NCBI GenBank assembly: GCA_947504605.1
Contig: CANNJE010000014.1
Location: 1 to 41,601 of the forward strand
Direction of reading: 5' to 3'
Length of the DNA stretch: 41,601 nucleotides
Origin: Chitinophagaceae bacterium
GTDB lineage: Bacteria; Bacteroidota; Bacteroidia; Chitinophagales; Chitinophagaceae
Part shown: one piece after another, positions 27,501-35,792 of the stretch
Layout of the letters: every line of letters starts with the position of its first letter
Position numbering within the stretch: position 1 is the first letter of the stretch
Translations under genes and position numbers: made by a program
Notes under the pieces: generated by a model
The model's database searches: none
Seen by the model: only the letters and a program-made list of their open reading frames with translations
What the model was told of the DNA's origin: nothing

Positions 27501-28939
27501 TAACTTAACTTTTCATGCGTTTTTTTTAATGCCAGTTCTGCATTTTTTGTATCGGTAATATCATGGTAATACACAGAAATACCATTTGGTGATGGATATA
27601 TGAGATCTTCAAACCATTTTGATGTTTTAGAGTAATAAAGCTGAAGTCGCTGGGGCTGATTGGTTTGTTTTGCTGTGAATAGTGCTTCATAAAACTGCTC
27701 GCTCTTAACATCAGGAAATTCGTCCCATATATTCTTTCCTATCAATTCTTCACTGGGTCTGTTATGCAGTTCTGAAGCTTTTTTATTTACGTAAGTGTAA
27801 TTCCAATTATTATCCAATGCTATGAAGGCATCGGTTATTCTTTCAAATACATTATTTAATTCAGCCGCCTTAATTTTAACTTCCTCTTTCAAATGTGTAG
27901 TAAGCCGTTGCAATTTCTTTTCAGTATTTTTCCTTTCGGTTATATCTCTAATTACTGAAACGGTGCCGGTCTTTTCGCCATTTTCGTCAATAATTGCCGA
28001 AACGGTAACTTCTGCATAAATAGGAAGACCATTTTCATGATAATGAATCAGCTCTCCCTTCCAGAAGTCTATTTTAGAACTAGGGTCATTAATTTCAAGA
28101 ATTTCATTATTTTCTCCGATAATACTCAAAATATCCCCCACATTCTTACCTAATACTTCTTCTTCAGAAAATCCAAAAAGTTCACAGGCATAGATATTCC
28201 AATTGGTAATTTTATTATTAATATCAGTTGTTATAATTGGATCAGAAATATTTCGAATTAAAGAAGCATTGAACTTTAACTGCTGCTCTGCTGTAAATAT
28301 TTTTTTAAAATCGCTGTAAATAATATAATAAGTGATTCCTATAATTACTAAAAAAATAAATGCAAGCATATATAACTGCTGTGAAGTGCTTTTGTTAAAC
28401 TTTATTCTGTTGATATTAGATTGTTGCAATACATACCTGTCCTTGTTTTCAAGGGCAACAATAGTAAAAGCAATTGAATCCATTATTTTTTGCCCTTCCT
28501 TTGTTTGAATTGCAGCAATGGCAGAATCATTTCTATGGTCGCGCCTAGTTCTGATAATCTCATTACTATGTACTACTTTTTTATTTACCAATGAAAGAAG
28601 TTGCAAAAGCAGCTGATTCTTTTCACTGCTTTGCATTTGAAGAGTGTTCAACAATACGGTATCTCGTTTAATACCGAAAAGTCCTTTATAATAAGGCTCC
28701 AGAAAATTTTCATCGCCAGAAATAACAAAACCACGCTGCCCAGTTTCTACAGACTGAATATGTACAAGAATATTTTCCAGTTGCAACAACCTGTCAAGTG
28801 ATGTTTTTATTTTAGCACTTTCCTCATTTGCACTTTTCATATTGCTATAAGTGGCCGATATTAAATACACTACACATAGAAAAGCTGCACCAAGTGCCCA
28901 TTGAATTCGTTTATTAATAATTTTTTTTTTCATTTTCAA
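24590..28939 (-). CDS. multi-PAS sensor histidine kinase with CHASE3-like input
   Basis: A 1449-residue membrane kinase. Order: TM1 at about 12-30, an extracytoplasmic CHASE3-like helical domain (contains QSVETGQRGFVISGDENFLE), TM2 at about 192-214, then about eight PAS domains, most closing with a PAC-type DIT/DVT motif. The kinase core is the HisKA_3 type: H-box IAREIHDELGQQLTGLKMD with phosphoacceptor His1258, N-box IYQECLTNVLRHSEAT, G-boxes DNGKGF and LGLLGMKERTNLLGG. It autophosphorylates and passes phosphate to the NarL-type regulator encoded 9 bp downstream. The number of PAS modules is unusually high; they may integrate redox, ligand or light cues, but no cofactor residues can be assigned with confidence. 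No clear TAnnTTTG element was seen upstream. Confidence 0.93.
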   Translation of the reverse strand: MKMKKKIINKRIQWALGAAFLCVVYLISATYSNMKSANEESAKIKTSLDRLLQLENILVHIQSVETGQRGFVISGDENFLEPYYKGLFGIKRDTVLLNTLQMQSSEKNQLLLQLLSLVNKKVVHSNEIIRTRRDHRNDSAIAAIQTKEGQKIMDSIAFTIVALENKDRYVLQQSNINRIKFNKSTSQQLYMLAFIFLVIIGITYYIIYSDFKKIFTAEQQLKFNASLIRNISDPIITTDINNKITNWNIYACELFGFSEEEVLGKNVGDILSIIGENNEILEINDPSSKIDFWKGELIHYHENGLPIYAEVTVSAIIDENGEKTGTVSVIRDITERKNTEKKLQRLTTHLKEEVKIKAAELNNVFERITDAFIALDNNWNYTYVNKKASELHNRPSEELIGKNIWDEFPDVKSEQFYEALFTAKQTNQPQRLQLYYSKTSKWFEDLIYPSPNGISVYYHDITDTKNAELALKKTHEKLSYHINNTPMGFVEFDNAFNVIQWSEKASQIFGWNKEQLLLEENLLQTLVYKEDIDLVTRAVKNIEDKKFKSGRIQIRNNTIDGKVIYCEWYISVLKDEQGNVTGVMGMVDNVTDRKQIQIELEEAEVKFRNLVEQSMVGVYIVQNEKFTYVNPRLEELTGYTADEMINKLSVLDLIYPEDRPMVINNLAQRLEGHVKSMHYELRGLKKNGTIIYLEAWGTLTQYLGSPAIIGTLIDVTEKKLATEKIKESQLTLNVSNERFMLVAKATNDAVWDWNMATNKIWGNEIFSDFFAVPLGTEVSFEDYMQRIHKDDRKRIESNLKTVIQDKQSVVGESYRFLVRKDEYLIFNDRAYIIYDENGNAIRMLGAMQDITEQRKNEQQIILEKELSDSIINSLPGIFYLFNQQGKFYRWNKNLTKITEYTNEEIQHLHPIQLFDKDEKELLISKIASVFSNGEDNVEAHILSKEGKKIPYYFTGRGIQYEGESCLMGVGIDISEKVKSQEELAQSEERYRTIIEQASDAIFISDLTGHYLDVNSNGIKLSGYSKEELLNLTIYDLMPVNDMEKNPPKLDEILAGNVTVNERLFKARDGSLKEVEISAKLLSDGRFIGIVRDITTRKKTQEALRISEEKYRLLFNQNPMPMWMVSLPDRKFLDVNSAAIDFYGYSKEEFLEMTAYDIRPKNQIQKFQEFNLKYSSNGISHAGVWEHRKKDATIVKVNIITHNIFYEGKDARLVLANDVTQKITAEEALKKSHEELRQLATHLEKVRETERTNIAREIHDELGQQLTGLKMDISWLNRKLKNQDKDVQMKINETIKLIDTTVKTVRRIATELRPSILDDLGLLAAMEWQSEEFEKRSEISCVFSSNVSEAKVNPDLATGIFRIYQECLTNVLRHSEATRVTSFLQIKDHILVLTITDNGKGFVEKEIADKKTLGLLGMKERTNLLGGTYEITSRPGKGTSVLIIVPLRDH

Positions 28940-29393
28940 ATGCTAATAAGTGGTTGGGGGCCAGTATTTATGAAGCGTGTTTAAATATTTTAGCTAATTT
29001 TTCTAAAATTTAAACCCATTTATTTATTAAATTTTACTGTTAAATGTAAAATATTTTTAAGGTAAATAATTAAAAATATAAATTACACTACAAAACCTAT
29101 TACAGTCGTTTATAGAGATGACAATAAATTGGGGCAGGGGGAATTTTTTTACGAATTTTAAAACTCTCGAAATAAAAGTTTCTCCTAAACAAATATCTTC
29201 AAGCATAGATCAAGCCAATAACTTGCTAAATAAGATCAGAGTGGGTATATATTCTCATTAATCCTCCAAAAGAAACATCGTAATGAGGCTTTTTATAAAT
29301 AAACCAAAAGTACTTACTATAAAAAGGCCATAGTTACGTTATCCGACGACGCAAATGATCAATTTTCAACATTAGCATTACCATTAGGCTCTC
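28940..29393. other. AT-rich intergenic region with possible gene debris
   Basis: Upstream of the leftward PAS kinase and the rightward kinase remnant. A short rightward frame from 29118 ends at 29262 and another piece near 29360-29430 reads weakly protein-like, but neither matches a family I recognise. They may be decayed parts of the neighbouring dead kinase. No RNA gene, repeat or clear promoter is visible. Confidence 0.35.
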
Positions 29394-29890
29394 ATGACTA
29401 TATATTCCGTAATGCAATTTCAGGCCATTTATAAATTGGCCCGATTCTGCTTCGGAACGATTAAAAATACAGAAGTTCTTAAAGTATTACATACAACTTT
29501 AATTACTGATTTGGGGCTGAAGGATTCCTTTATAACCCTAAGAGAAGAAATTATGACTGTAAGCAAAATAAAATTTATTACAAATCATTTTGACGAACAA
29601 CCATTAAATGATAAATTTAAGCTAACATTGTGTAGAATCATTCAAGAACAAACAACCAATATTCTAAAACACGCTAAAGCCCATACAGCATGTATAACTA
29701 TTAGTAACAAAGAAATTTTTATTTTACTGAAGTAACATATGACAGAATAGGCTTTGATTTAAAAAAGAAAAGTACAGGTTTAGGCGTCAGTAAAATTTAT
29801 AGTAAGGCTAGTATGTATTACAGAACGATGAAATTTGACTCTATACCACATGAAGGAAGTACTTTAATAATTCGTTTCCCTATAAAATAA
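29394..29890 (+). pseudogene. frameshifted histidine kinase remnant (HATPase region)
   Basis: Two frames together give the C-terminal end of a HisKA_3-type sensor kinase. The first frame (to 29735) reads LKDSFITLREEIMTVSKIKF, LNDKFKLTLCRIIQEQTTNI and LKHAKAHTACITISN, which is the N-box region of a HATPase_c domain. It ends in a premature stop. A second frame then continues with TEVTYDRIGFDLKKKSTGLG and ends PHEGSTLIIRFPIK at TAA 29888-29890; the GFDL and TGLG pieces are the following G-boxes. The H-box and any sensor domain are absent or unrecognisable upstream. The GIGF-type box has degenerated (DRIGFD). It sits 80 bp ahead of an intact NarL-type regulator, so it was probably that regulator's kinase. 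Confidence 0.75.
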
Positions 29891-29970
29891 CTGTGTTAAA
29901 AAATGAAAGCATAAATTAATATTTATGCAGCATTATTAAGAAATTAAGTTTCCAAATTGTATAAAATATT

Positions 29971-30597
29971 ATGAATCGTTTTTTATTAATTGATGACCAT
30001 TTTGTAGTAAGAGCAGGATTAAAATTGATAATCACTGGTCTTGTAAACCCCTGTGAAATTGATGAAGCAGAAAACGGAGAATCTGCCATGGCCCAGTTAA
30101 AGGAAAAAGAATATGATGTAGCTATACTGGATATCAAAATGCCCTATACCAATACACTTGATTTGATGCAGCTTATCAAAGACACATATCCCAATCTTAA
30201 GGTGCTCATATTTTCTATGAATTCTGAATCCATCTATGCAAGAAGATTTATAAAAGCAGGTGCCAAAGGTTTCGTAAATAAAGATGCGCCGCTAGAAGAT
30301 GTAAAAAAAGCAATTTTACTGGTCTTGAGTGGTAAAAAATATATTAGTGATACCATGTTAGAATTACTGGCAGACTTTAGTTCATCTTCGGAAGTTGAAA
30401 ATTTATTTAATAGTTTATCTCCAAGAGAATTTGAAATAGTTTCACTTTTGCTAAAGGGTGAGGGCGTGAGTCATATTGCTACATCTTTAAACCTGCAGGT
30501 TTCAACAATTGGTACACACAAAGCACGCATATTTGAAAAACTAAAAGTGACCAACATGATGGAGTTAAAGGAAATGGCAGCTACTTATAGCCTATAA
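29971..30597 (+). CDS. NarL/FixJ-family response regulator, partner kinase decayed
   Basis: A 208-residue regulator: receiver with Asp8-Asp9, phosphoacceptor Asp54 (ILDIKMPYTNTLD), Ser82 and Lys104, then a LuxR-type helix-turn-helix (LSPREFEIVSLLLKGEGVSH to IGTHKARIFEKL). All catalytic residues are intact. The sensor kinase immediately upstream is broken, so this protein is now an orphan; it may be served by the eight-PAS kinase nearby, which is inference. It is the last chromosomal gene before the integrated element, whose left att copy begins 44 bp after its stop. Confidence 0.92.
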   Translation: MNRFLLIDDHFVVRAGLKLIITGLVNPCEIDEAENGESAMAQLKEKEYDVAILDIKMPYTNTLDLMQLIKDTYPNLKVLIFSMNSESIYARRFIKAGAKGFVNKDAPLEDVKKAILLVLSGKKYISDTMLELLADFSSSSEVENLFNSLSPREFEIVSLLLKGEGVSHIATSLNLQVSTIGTHKARIFEKLKVTNMMELKEMAATYSL

Positions 30598-30640
30598 AAT
30601 AAATTAGAAAAACTGCAAATAACTAATTCATTTGTTTGGT

Positions 30641-30661
30641 TGTGGCCTCGCCAGAAATCGA
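30641..30661. repeat. att copy, displaced tRNA 3' end
   Basis: TGTGGCCTCGCCAGAAATCG plus A, matching 40648-40668 with one mismatch (A at 30655 against G at 40662). It is not part of a tRNA here: the bases after it do not continue the T arm. It marks the distal boundary of the element. Confidence 0.85.
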
Positions 30662-30741
30662 CATCACTTATTACCAATTGACACCTACTAATACCTATTA
30701 CTCAATTTTAGTTTGATTATCAATTGATTGTAGCATATTGT

Positions 30742-30749
30742 TAGTTTTG
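30742..30749 (+). promoter_or_regulatory. -7 element TAGTTTTG for the integrase
   Basis: Fits TAnnTTTG, 65 bp ahead of the integrase ATG. The AAAAGTGTAAC repeats lie just downstream, so integrase bound there would cover the start of its own transcript. Confidence 0.5.
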
Positions 30750-30766
30750 GTACACTGCACTTCTTA

Positions 30767-30790
30767 AAAAGTGTAACTCAAAAGTGTAAC
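30767..30790. repeat. AAAAGTGTAAC pair, candidate integrase arm sites (left end)
   Basis: Two copies of the 11-mer AAAAGTGTAAC at 30767-30777 and 30780-30790 (13-bp period). The same 11-mer recurs at 40580-40590 near the right end in the same orientation. Confidence 0.6.
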
Positions 30791-30806
30791 CAATAATTCA
30801 AATAAT

Positions 30807-32120
30807 ATGTCAAAGATTAATTTCTACCTAAAGGGTATTCCTAATGATGAAATTTTAGAAAAATTGAAAAAAAACGACCGTAAGTTTTTTGAAAACGAGA
30901 TGAATTTACCACGTGCTGTAATACTGTCTGTCGCTCATCGAGGAATGAGAGAAATATACACAACAGGTAAATTTATCCCTCTTCGATTTTGGAATAAAAA
31001 AGAAAGAGTAGTAAAGGATTTATTAGAAACGCCAAAGAGTATAGCAGAATCAGGAAAATGGTTAAAAGAGAAAAAATATGAGTTGGAGAAGTTTCTGGCT
31101 AATGCGAAATTAAAATACCAAACAGTAAGTAAAGGTGAGCTATATGAGCTTATAAAGGGCGAGGTTAAAAAAAGTAAGGATGTTGATACTTTAGAGGAAA
31201 TATTAAGTCGTTTCACTTTGGAACATAAAACTAAAAAAGGAACAAGTATAAAAAGTAATACCGTCAAAAAGTATAAATCCTTGATGTTGCATATCGAACG
31301 TTTTCAAGGTAACAACCAGTTTACCCCATCTCAATATAGTAACAATTGGGTAGAATCATTTATCATATACCTTCGGAATATTGCTAAAATAAATGATAAT
31401 ACCTTATGTAAGTACATTACTGCATTAAAAACTTTTTTTACACATTTTAAAAAAAGAGGAAAAATAATACCTGCGGATTTTAATGAAATATACGTTTCAG
31501 AAACAGAACAAATCGTCAATATCCTTACAAAAAAAGAGTTAACTATTTTAGAAAATTTTCATTTTGAAAGTAAATATGAAGACCAGATACGTGATGTTTT
31601 TTTGTATCAATGTTATACAGGTTCAAGGTACTCTGATATAGAAAAAATTAATAAGAATGAGATTCACACCGCAAGACCTATTTGGGAATATATTGACAAA
31701 AAAAATGGAGGAATGATTAAGGCGCCTATCAATAAAGCATGTCAGCGGATAATTAGTAAGTATTTGTATCTGCCCTCGGTACTGCCAATATATAAAAATC
31801 AGGTAATGAACAGAAAGTTAAAGACGATAGCAGAAATTGCTGGACTCAACAGGATGGTCAAAAAAATTAGTTCTTTTGATGGTAATAAAAAAGAGGAGTA
31901 TTTTCCATTATATAAAATTATCAGTACGCACATGGCAAGAAAAACATTCATATCATTGAGTCTTCAAGAGGAAATGCCTGAAAGAATGGTAAGGGAAGTA
32001 TCAGGACATAAGGATGAGCGGAGCTTTAGGCGTTACATTAATTTAAACGATACACATATTGATAAAATTATTAAATGCTGGGATGCAATGAATGATGATG
32101 CTAACAATTTGATAGGCTAA
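30807..32120 (+). CDS. tyrosine recombinase (integrase of the element)
   Basis: A 437-residue site-specific integrase. It has an N-terminal arm-binding/SAM-like portion with a helical core-binding region (about 115-225). The catalytic domain shows Arg274 in CYTGSRYSDIEKI, candidate Lys305, His375-x-x-Arg378 in THMARKTF, His401 in VSGHKDERS, and nucleophile Tyr410 in RRYINL, the complete R-K-H-R-H-Y set. It covalently cuts and rejoins DNA during integration into and excision from the tRNA-Arg 3' end. It sits about 150 bp inside the left att copy and reads inward. The possible promoter overlaps its own presumed binding sites. Ends before a strong terminator at 32315. Confidence 0.95.
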   Translation: MSKINFYLKGIPNDEILEKLKKNDRKFFENEMNLPRAVILSVAHRGMREIYTTGKFIPLRFWNKKERVVKDLLETPKSIAESGKWLKEKKYELEKFLANAKLKYQTVSKGELYELIKGEVKKSKDVDTLEEILSRFTLEHKTKKGTSIKSNTVKKYKSLMLHIERFQGNNQFTPSQYSNNWVESFIIYLRNIAKINDNTLCKYITALKTFFTHFKKRGKIIPADFNEIYVSETEQIVNILTKKELTILENFHFESKYEDQIRDVFLYQCYTGSRYSDIEKINKNEIHTARPIWEYIDKKNGGMIKAPINKACQRIISKYLYLPSVLPIYKNQVMNRKLKTIAEIAGLNRMVKKISSFDGNKKEEYFPLYKIISTHMARKTFISLSLQEEMPERMVREVSGHKDERSFRRYINLNDTHIDKIIKCWDAMNDDANNLIG

Positions 32121-32314
32121 ATTTCATTTTTTTTCAATCCTTGATACTTTATACCACTTTTGTAACTCATGTAGCCTACGCTACGGATTGTGATGAGCAT
32201 TTCCCCAAGAGCATGAGGTAAACCTCCCTAATTCATGGTGTTTTTCTCCTGTTCGAGTAAAGTTTGGGAATTACCTTTGTTTTCATTGAGATACTCAAAA
32301 ACCTTGCAAGGCTG

Positions 32315-32343
32315 AAGCCGCCAGACGAATGGCGGCTTTTTTT
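32315..32343 (+). terminator. rho-independent terminator
   Basis: Stem AAGCCGCC / GGCGGCTT, loop AGACGAAT, followed by a T run. It separates the integrase from the restriction-modification gene. Confidence 0.88.
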
Positions 32344-32437
32344 AGTGCTTGTACCAGCATAAAATGCAGCAGTTTTTTAATACGATATTATTTTAAGAAA
32401 TAACAACGTACAATCACAATGCATCGGTTCTAAAACT

Positions 32438-32445
32438 TATATTTG
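32438..32445 (+). promoter_or_regulatory. -7 element TATATTTG for the RM gene
   Basis: Exact TAnnTTTG match 68 bp ahead of ATG 32513 and after the preceding terminator, so the RM enzyme has its own promoter. Confidence 0.6.
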
Positions 32446-32512
32446 GAAAACCCTATGCTTCAAATCATTACCCGAACAACTTCATAAATAAGAATCGTTA
32501 AAACAAATTAGT

Positions 32513-35248
32513 ATGGCTTTAAGCTGGAACGAAATAAAAGACCGTGCGTTAAGCTTCTCAAAAGAATGGGCGGACACTTCAAACGAAGAGGCAGATGCAA
32601 AACCATTTTTAGTTGAGTTTTTTAACGTGTTTGGCATTAGTAGAAAGAGAGTATCAACCTTTGAACATAGAGTAAAAAAACTGGATGATAAGGACGGCTA
32701 TATTGACCTGCTCTGGAAGGGTACTATTTTAATAGAAATGAAAAGCAGAGGTAAAAACCTTGACAAAGCCTATCAACAAGCCAAAGACTACACACACGGA
32801 CTGAAACAACATGAACTGCCGAAATACATTCTCATTTGTGATTTTGAGAATTTTAGGCTTTACGACCTTGAAGAAGGAAATACTGTTGAGTTTAAACTTG
32901 ATGACCTTATAAATAATGTACAGCACTTTGGAAGTATGTTAGGGTATCAAAAAAAAGTGTACAAAGAGCAAGACCCTGCAAACATTAAAGCGGCTGAATT
33001 AATGGGCAAGCTGCATGACAGACTGGAAGAAATTGGATATAAAGGACATTCGTTAGAAGTTTACTTGGTTCGTATTTTATTTTGCCTGTTTTCCGAAGAC
33101 ACAACCATCTTCAATAAGCAACAATTTCAGGAGTATATTGAACAAAGAACCAGTGAAGACGGAAGTGACTTAGCATCCAAACTACAAGAGCTATTTCAGG
33201 TACTGAATACCTCCAAAGAAAATCGTTTTAAGAATCTGGATGAGCAGCTTGCAGAATTTCCGTATGTGAATGGTAAATTGTTTGAAGAGAATCTTCCTAC
33301 AGCAAGCTTCGACAGCAAAATGCGGCAGGCTTTGTTGGACTGCTGCTATATTGACTGGAGCAAGATTTCACCTGCAATTTTTGGCTCGATGTTTCAGTCT
33401 GTAATGAACCCTTTGGAACGTAGGAACTTAGGCGCACATTATACCAGCGAAACAAATATCCTGAAACTCATCAAACCGCTTTTCTTAGATGACCTTTGGA
33501 AAGAATTTGAAAGTATCAAGGACAACAAAAATAAACTCCCTGAGTTTCATAAAAAATTAAGCACGCTTAAATTCCTTGACCCTGCTTGCGGTTGCGGAAA
33601 TTTTTTGGTTATTACATACCGAGAGTTACGTTTACTTGAACTTGAGATTTTAAGAGCGTTACATAAATCTGGGCAACGGCTTATTGATGTAAGGGAGATT
33701 ATCTGGCTTGATGTGGATATGATGTATGGTATAGAGTATGAAGAGTTTCCTGCACGTATTGCAGAAGTTGCGATGTGGCTTATCGACCACCAAATGAATA
33801 TGCAAATAAGCAATGAGTTTGGGCAATATTTTGCTCGTTTACCATTAAAAAAAGCTGCTAAAATAGTTCATGGTGATGCATTAGAAACAGATTGGGAAAC
33901 CATTGTAGCTAAAGGCGACCTTTCTTATATTATTGGCAATCCACCTTTCATTGGTTCAAATATAATGAAGCAAAACCAACGTGACCAAATTGTAAAAGAA
34001 TTTGACAATGTAGCAGGTGGTGGAACACTTGATTATGTTGCAGGTTGGTATATTAAGGCGTCTAAATTCATCCATGACACAAAAATTAAAGTTGCTTTTG
34101 TTTCTACTAACTCAATTGTGCAAGGCGAACAAACAAATTTGCTTTGGGGTCTTTTGCAAAACAAATACAATATTAAAATTCATTTTGCGCACCGAACATT
34201 TAAGTGGAATAATGAAGCAAAAGGAAATGCAGCTGTTTATTGTGTGATAGTTGGCTTTGCTAACTTCGATACAACGAATAAGAGAATTTTTGATTATGAA
34301 GACATCAAAGGAGAAGCACACGAAATCAAAGCAAAAAATATCAATGCTTATTTAATTGATGCAAAAGATATTTTGGTTGAAAAAAAGAAAAAACCAATTT
34401 GCAATGTTCCTGATATTATTAAAGGAAATTATTACGCTAAAAGTGAAGGTTTAATTGTTGAGGAAGATGATTTAATTTATTTGGTAACTAACGAACCTAA
34501 CTCAAAAAAATGGATAAAATTATTAATAGGTGCAGACGAATTTATAAATAACAGAAAACGTTATTGTCTCTGGCTGGTTGATTGTACGCCAGATGAATTA
34601 AGAAAAATGCCATTGGTAATGGAACGAGTTAATCGTGTTAGAGAAGACAGGCTGAAAAGTACCGACAAAGGGATGCAGAATCTTGCTCCCACACGTTTTC
34701 GTGAAACAAATAATCCTGAAAAATGTCTTGTAATCCCAGTGGTTTCTTCTGAGAGAAGAAAATATATTCCGATGGGATTTATTGATAAAAATACAATTTC
34801 AACTAATGGTAACTTGATAATGCCAAATGGAGAATTATATCACTTTGGAGTATTGATGTCAACTATGCACATGACTTGGGTTAAAAACATTTGTGGTCGT
34901 TTAAAAAGTGATTATCGTTATTCTAAAGATATAGTTTACAACAATTATTCTTGGCCAGAAAATCCGAACGACAGACAAATAAAAGCCATAGAAACAGCAG
35001 CACAAAAAGTATTAGATGCAAGATTAGAATTTCCTACCAGTTCTCTTGCTGACCTTTACGACCCATTGACAATGCCACCAACTTTGGTAAAAGCACATAA
35101 TGAGTTAGACAAAGCTGTGGACTTGGCTTACAGACCACAAGCATTTACAAGTGAAGCCAACAGAATGGTATTTTTATTTGAGCTATACGAAAAATACACA
35201 GCAGACTTGTTTACCAAAGACAAGCCAAAGAAGATTAAAAAACAGTAG
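32513..35248 (+). CDS. MmeI-like single-chain restriction-modification enzyme (type IIL)
   Basis: A 911-residue protein combining nuclease, adenine methyltransferase and DNA recognition in one chain, as in the MmeI family (about 920 residues). The N-terminal nuclease has the PD-(D/E)xK residues Asp65 (GYIDLLWKG) and Glu75-x-Lys77 (IEMKSRGK); the Asp-to-Glu spacing equals that of MmeI. A helical spacer follows (about 160-300). The methyltransferase core has GAHYTSE, motif I LDPACGCGNFL (355-365) and motif IV GNPPF (475-479), the amino-methyltransferase type. The C-terminal third (about 600-880) should hold the target-recognition and C-terminal helical domains. Because one recognition domain steers both activities, no separate methylase or specificity gene is needed, and none is nearby. 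It would defend the host or element against foreign DNA. All key residues are intact. Confidence 0.93.
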   Translation: MALSWNEIKDRALSFSKEWADTSNEEADAKPFLVEFFNVFGISRKRVSTFEHRVKKLDDKDGYIDLLWKGTILIEMKSRGKNLDKAYQQAKDYTHGLKQHELPKYILICDFENFRLYDLEEGNTVEFKLDDLINNVQHFGSMLGYQKKVYKEQDPANIKAAELMGKLHDRLEEIGYKGHSLEVYLVRILFCLFSEDTTIFNKQQFQEYIEQRTSEDGSDLASKLQELFQVLNTSKENRFKNLDEQLAEFPYVNGKLFEENLPTASFDSKMRQALLDCCYIDWSKISPAIFGSMFQSVMNPLERRNLGAHYTSETNILKLIKPLFLDDLWKEFESIKDNKNKLPEFHKKLSTLKFLDPACGCGNFLVITYRELRLLELEILRALHKSGQRLIDVREIIWLDVDMMYGIEYEEFPARIAEVAMWLIDHQMNMQISNEFGQYFARLPLKKAAKIVHGDALETDWETIVAKGDLSYIIGNPPFIGSNIMKQNQRDQIVKEFDNVAGGGTLDYVAGWYIKASKFIHDTKIKVAFVSTNSIVQGEQTNLLWGLLQNKYNIKIHFAHRTFKWNNEAKGNAAVYCVIVGFANFDTTNKRIFDYEDIKGEAHEIKAKNINAYLIDAKDILVEKKKKPICNVPDIIKGNYYAKSEGLIVEEDDLIYLVTNEPNSKKWIKLLIGADEFINNRKRYCLWLVDCTPDELRKMPLVMERVNRVREDRLKSTDKGMQNLAPTRFRETNNPEKCLVIPVVSSERRKYIPMGFIDKNTISTNGNLIMPNGELYHFGVLMSTMHMTWVKNICGRLKSDYRYSKDIVYNNYSWPENPNDRQIKAIETAAQKVLDARLEFPTSSLADLYDPLTMPPTLVKAHNELDKAVDLAYRPQAFTSEANRMVFLFELYEKYTADLFTKDKPKKIKKQ

Positions 35249-35255
35249 ACATAAA

Positions 35256-35294
35256 AAAAGGCGGCAGGTATTTTCTAAATACCTGCCACCTTTT
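35256..35294. terminator. bidirectional terminator between convergent genes
   Basis: Near-perfect 18-bp stem from AAAAGGCGGCAGGTATTT to AAATACCTGCCACCTTTT (one mismatch), three-base loop, A-rich on one side and T on the other. Confidence 0.88.
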
Positions 35295-35308
35295 AAAGAT
35301 ACTCTCAA

Positions 35309-35761
35309 TCAGTTTATATCATCATAAGTAATATCAATCTTATAGTACCCATCAAGGATGTCCGTTGAAAAAAAGGACTTTTGTTTAAATGCCCTAAATT
35401 CATAGTTTTTGTTCTCATCCTTTTTGTAGGGGAGGTGTGCGTTTTTAATCTCAAAAGCATCTATCTTATTAACCAATAAATTCACCTTCCCAATATTGAT
35501 TCTCATTTTGGGGTTTGACGACTGAAAATGATAGTAAAGTACAGTACCGCCTTTAGGCGTAAATGGTATTCCTACATTTAGGGTTTCATTAGGTTCAACT
35601 TTAAACCATCCTGCTGTTTTAAACCCCTCCCAGTCGGCTGTTGTTTCATAGTATCCATAGCTAAAATAGATGGGCAAATGAATTTTGTTCTTAACTTTTA
35701 ATTGCGAAAATGTAGTTATACAGGCGAGTAATAGGACTGCTAAAGAAAATATCTTTTTCAT
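35309..35761 (-). CDS. secreted DUF1036-like protein
   Basis: A 150-residue exported protein from ATG 35761 (signal MKKIFSLAVLLLACITTFSQ, likely cut after FSQ). The mature start KVKNKIHLPIYFSYGYY, followed by DWEGFKTAGWFKVEPNETL, resembles the DUF1036 pattern, in which a tissue-like beta domain carries a GYY...W...GWW.(I/V)EPGE motif. Function is unknown. The longer start at 35785 would put charged residues ahead of the signal peptide, so I reject it. It lies 31 bp behind a lipoprotein gene on the same strand; the two probably form an operon inside the mobile element. Confidence 0.7.
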   Translation of the reverse strand: MKKIFSLAVLLLACITTFSQLKVKNKIHLPIYFSYGYYETTADWEGFKTAGWFKVEPNETLNVGIPFTPKGGTVLYYHFQSSNPKMRINIGKVNLLVNKIDAFEIKNAHLPYKKDENKNYEFRAFKQKSFFSTDILDGYYKIDITYDDIN

Positions 35762-35792
35762 TTTGATTAGTTTAGTTCTGTGCAAAGCAGAA

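Larger units (their letters stand above)
32121..32512. other. 392-bp intergenic region between integrase and RM gene
   Basis: Holds the integrase terminator (32315-32343) and the RM gene promoter (32438-32445). Short inverted repeats are present (GTAGC-CTAC-GCTAC near 32171-32185, with CAATCC and GGATTG further out), but I see no protein-like frame and cannot assign an RNA. Confidence 0.5.

Noticed and set aside
32171-32185. Small hairpin GTAGC-CTAC-GCTAC in the integrase to RM gap
   Set aside because: Too short and isolated to call an RNA or terminator; no T run follows.
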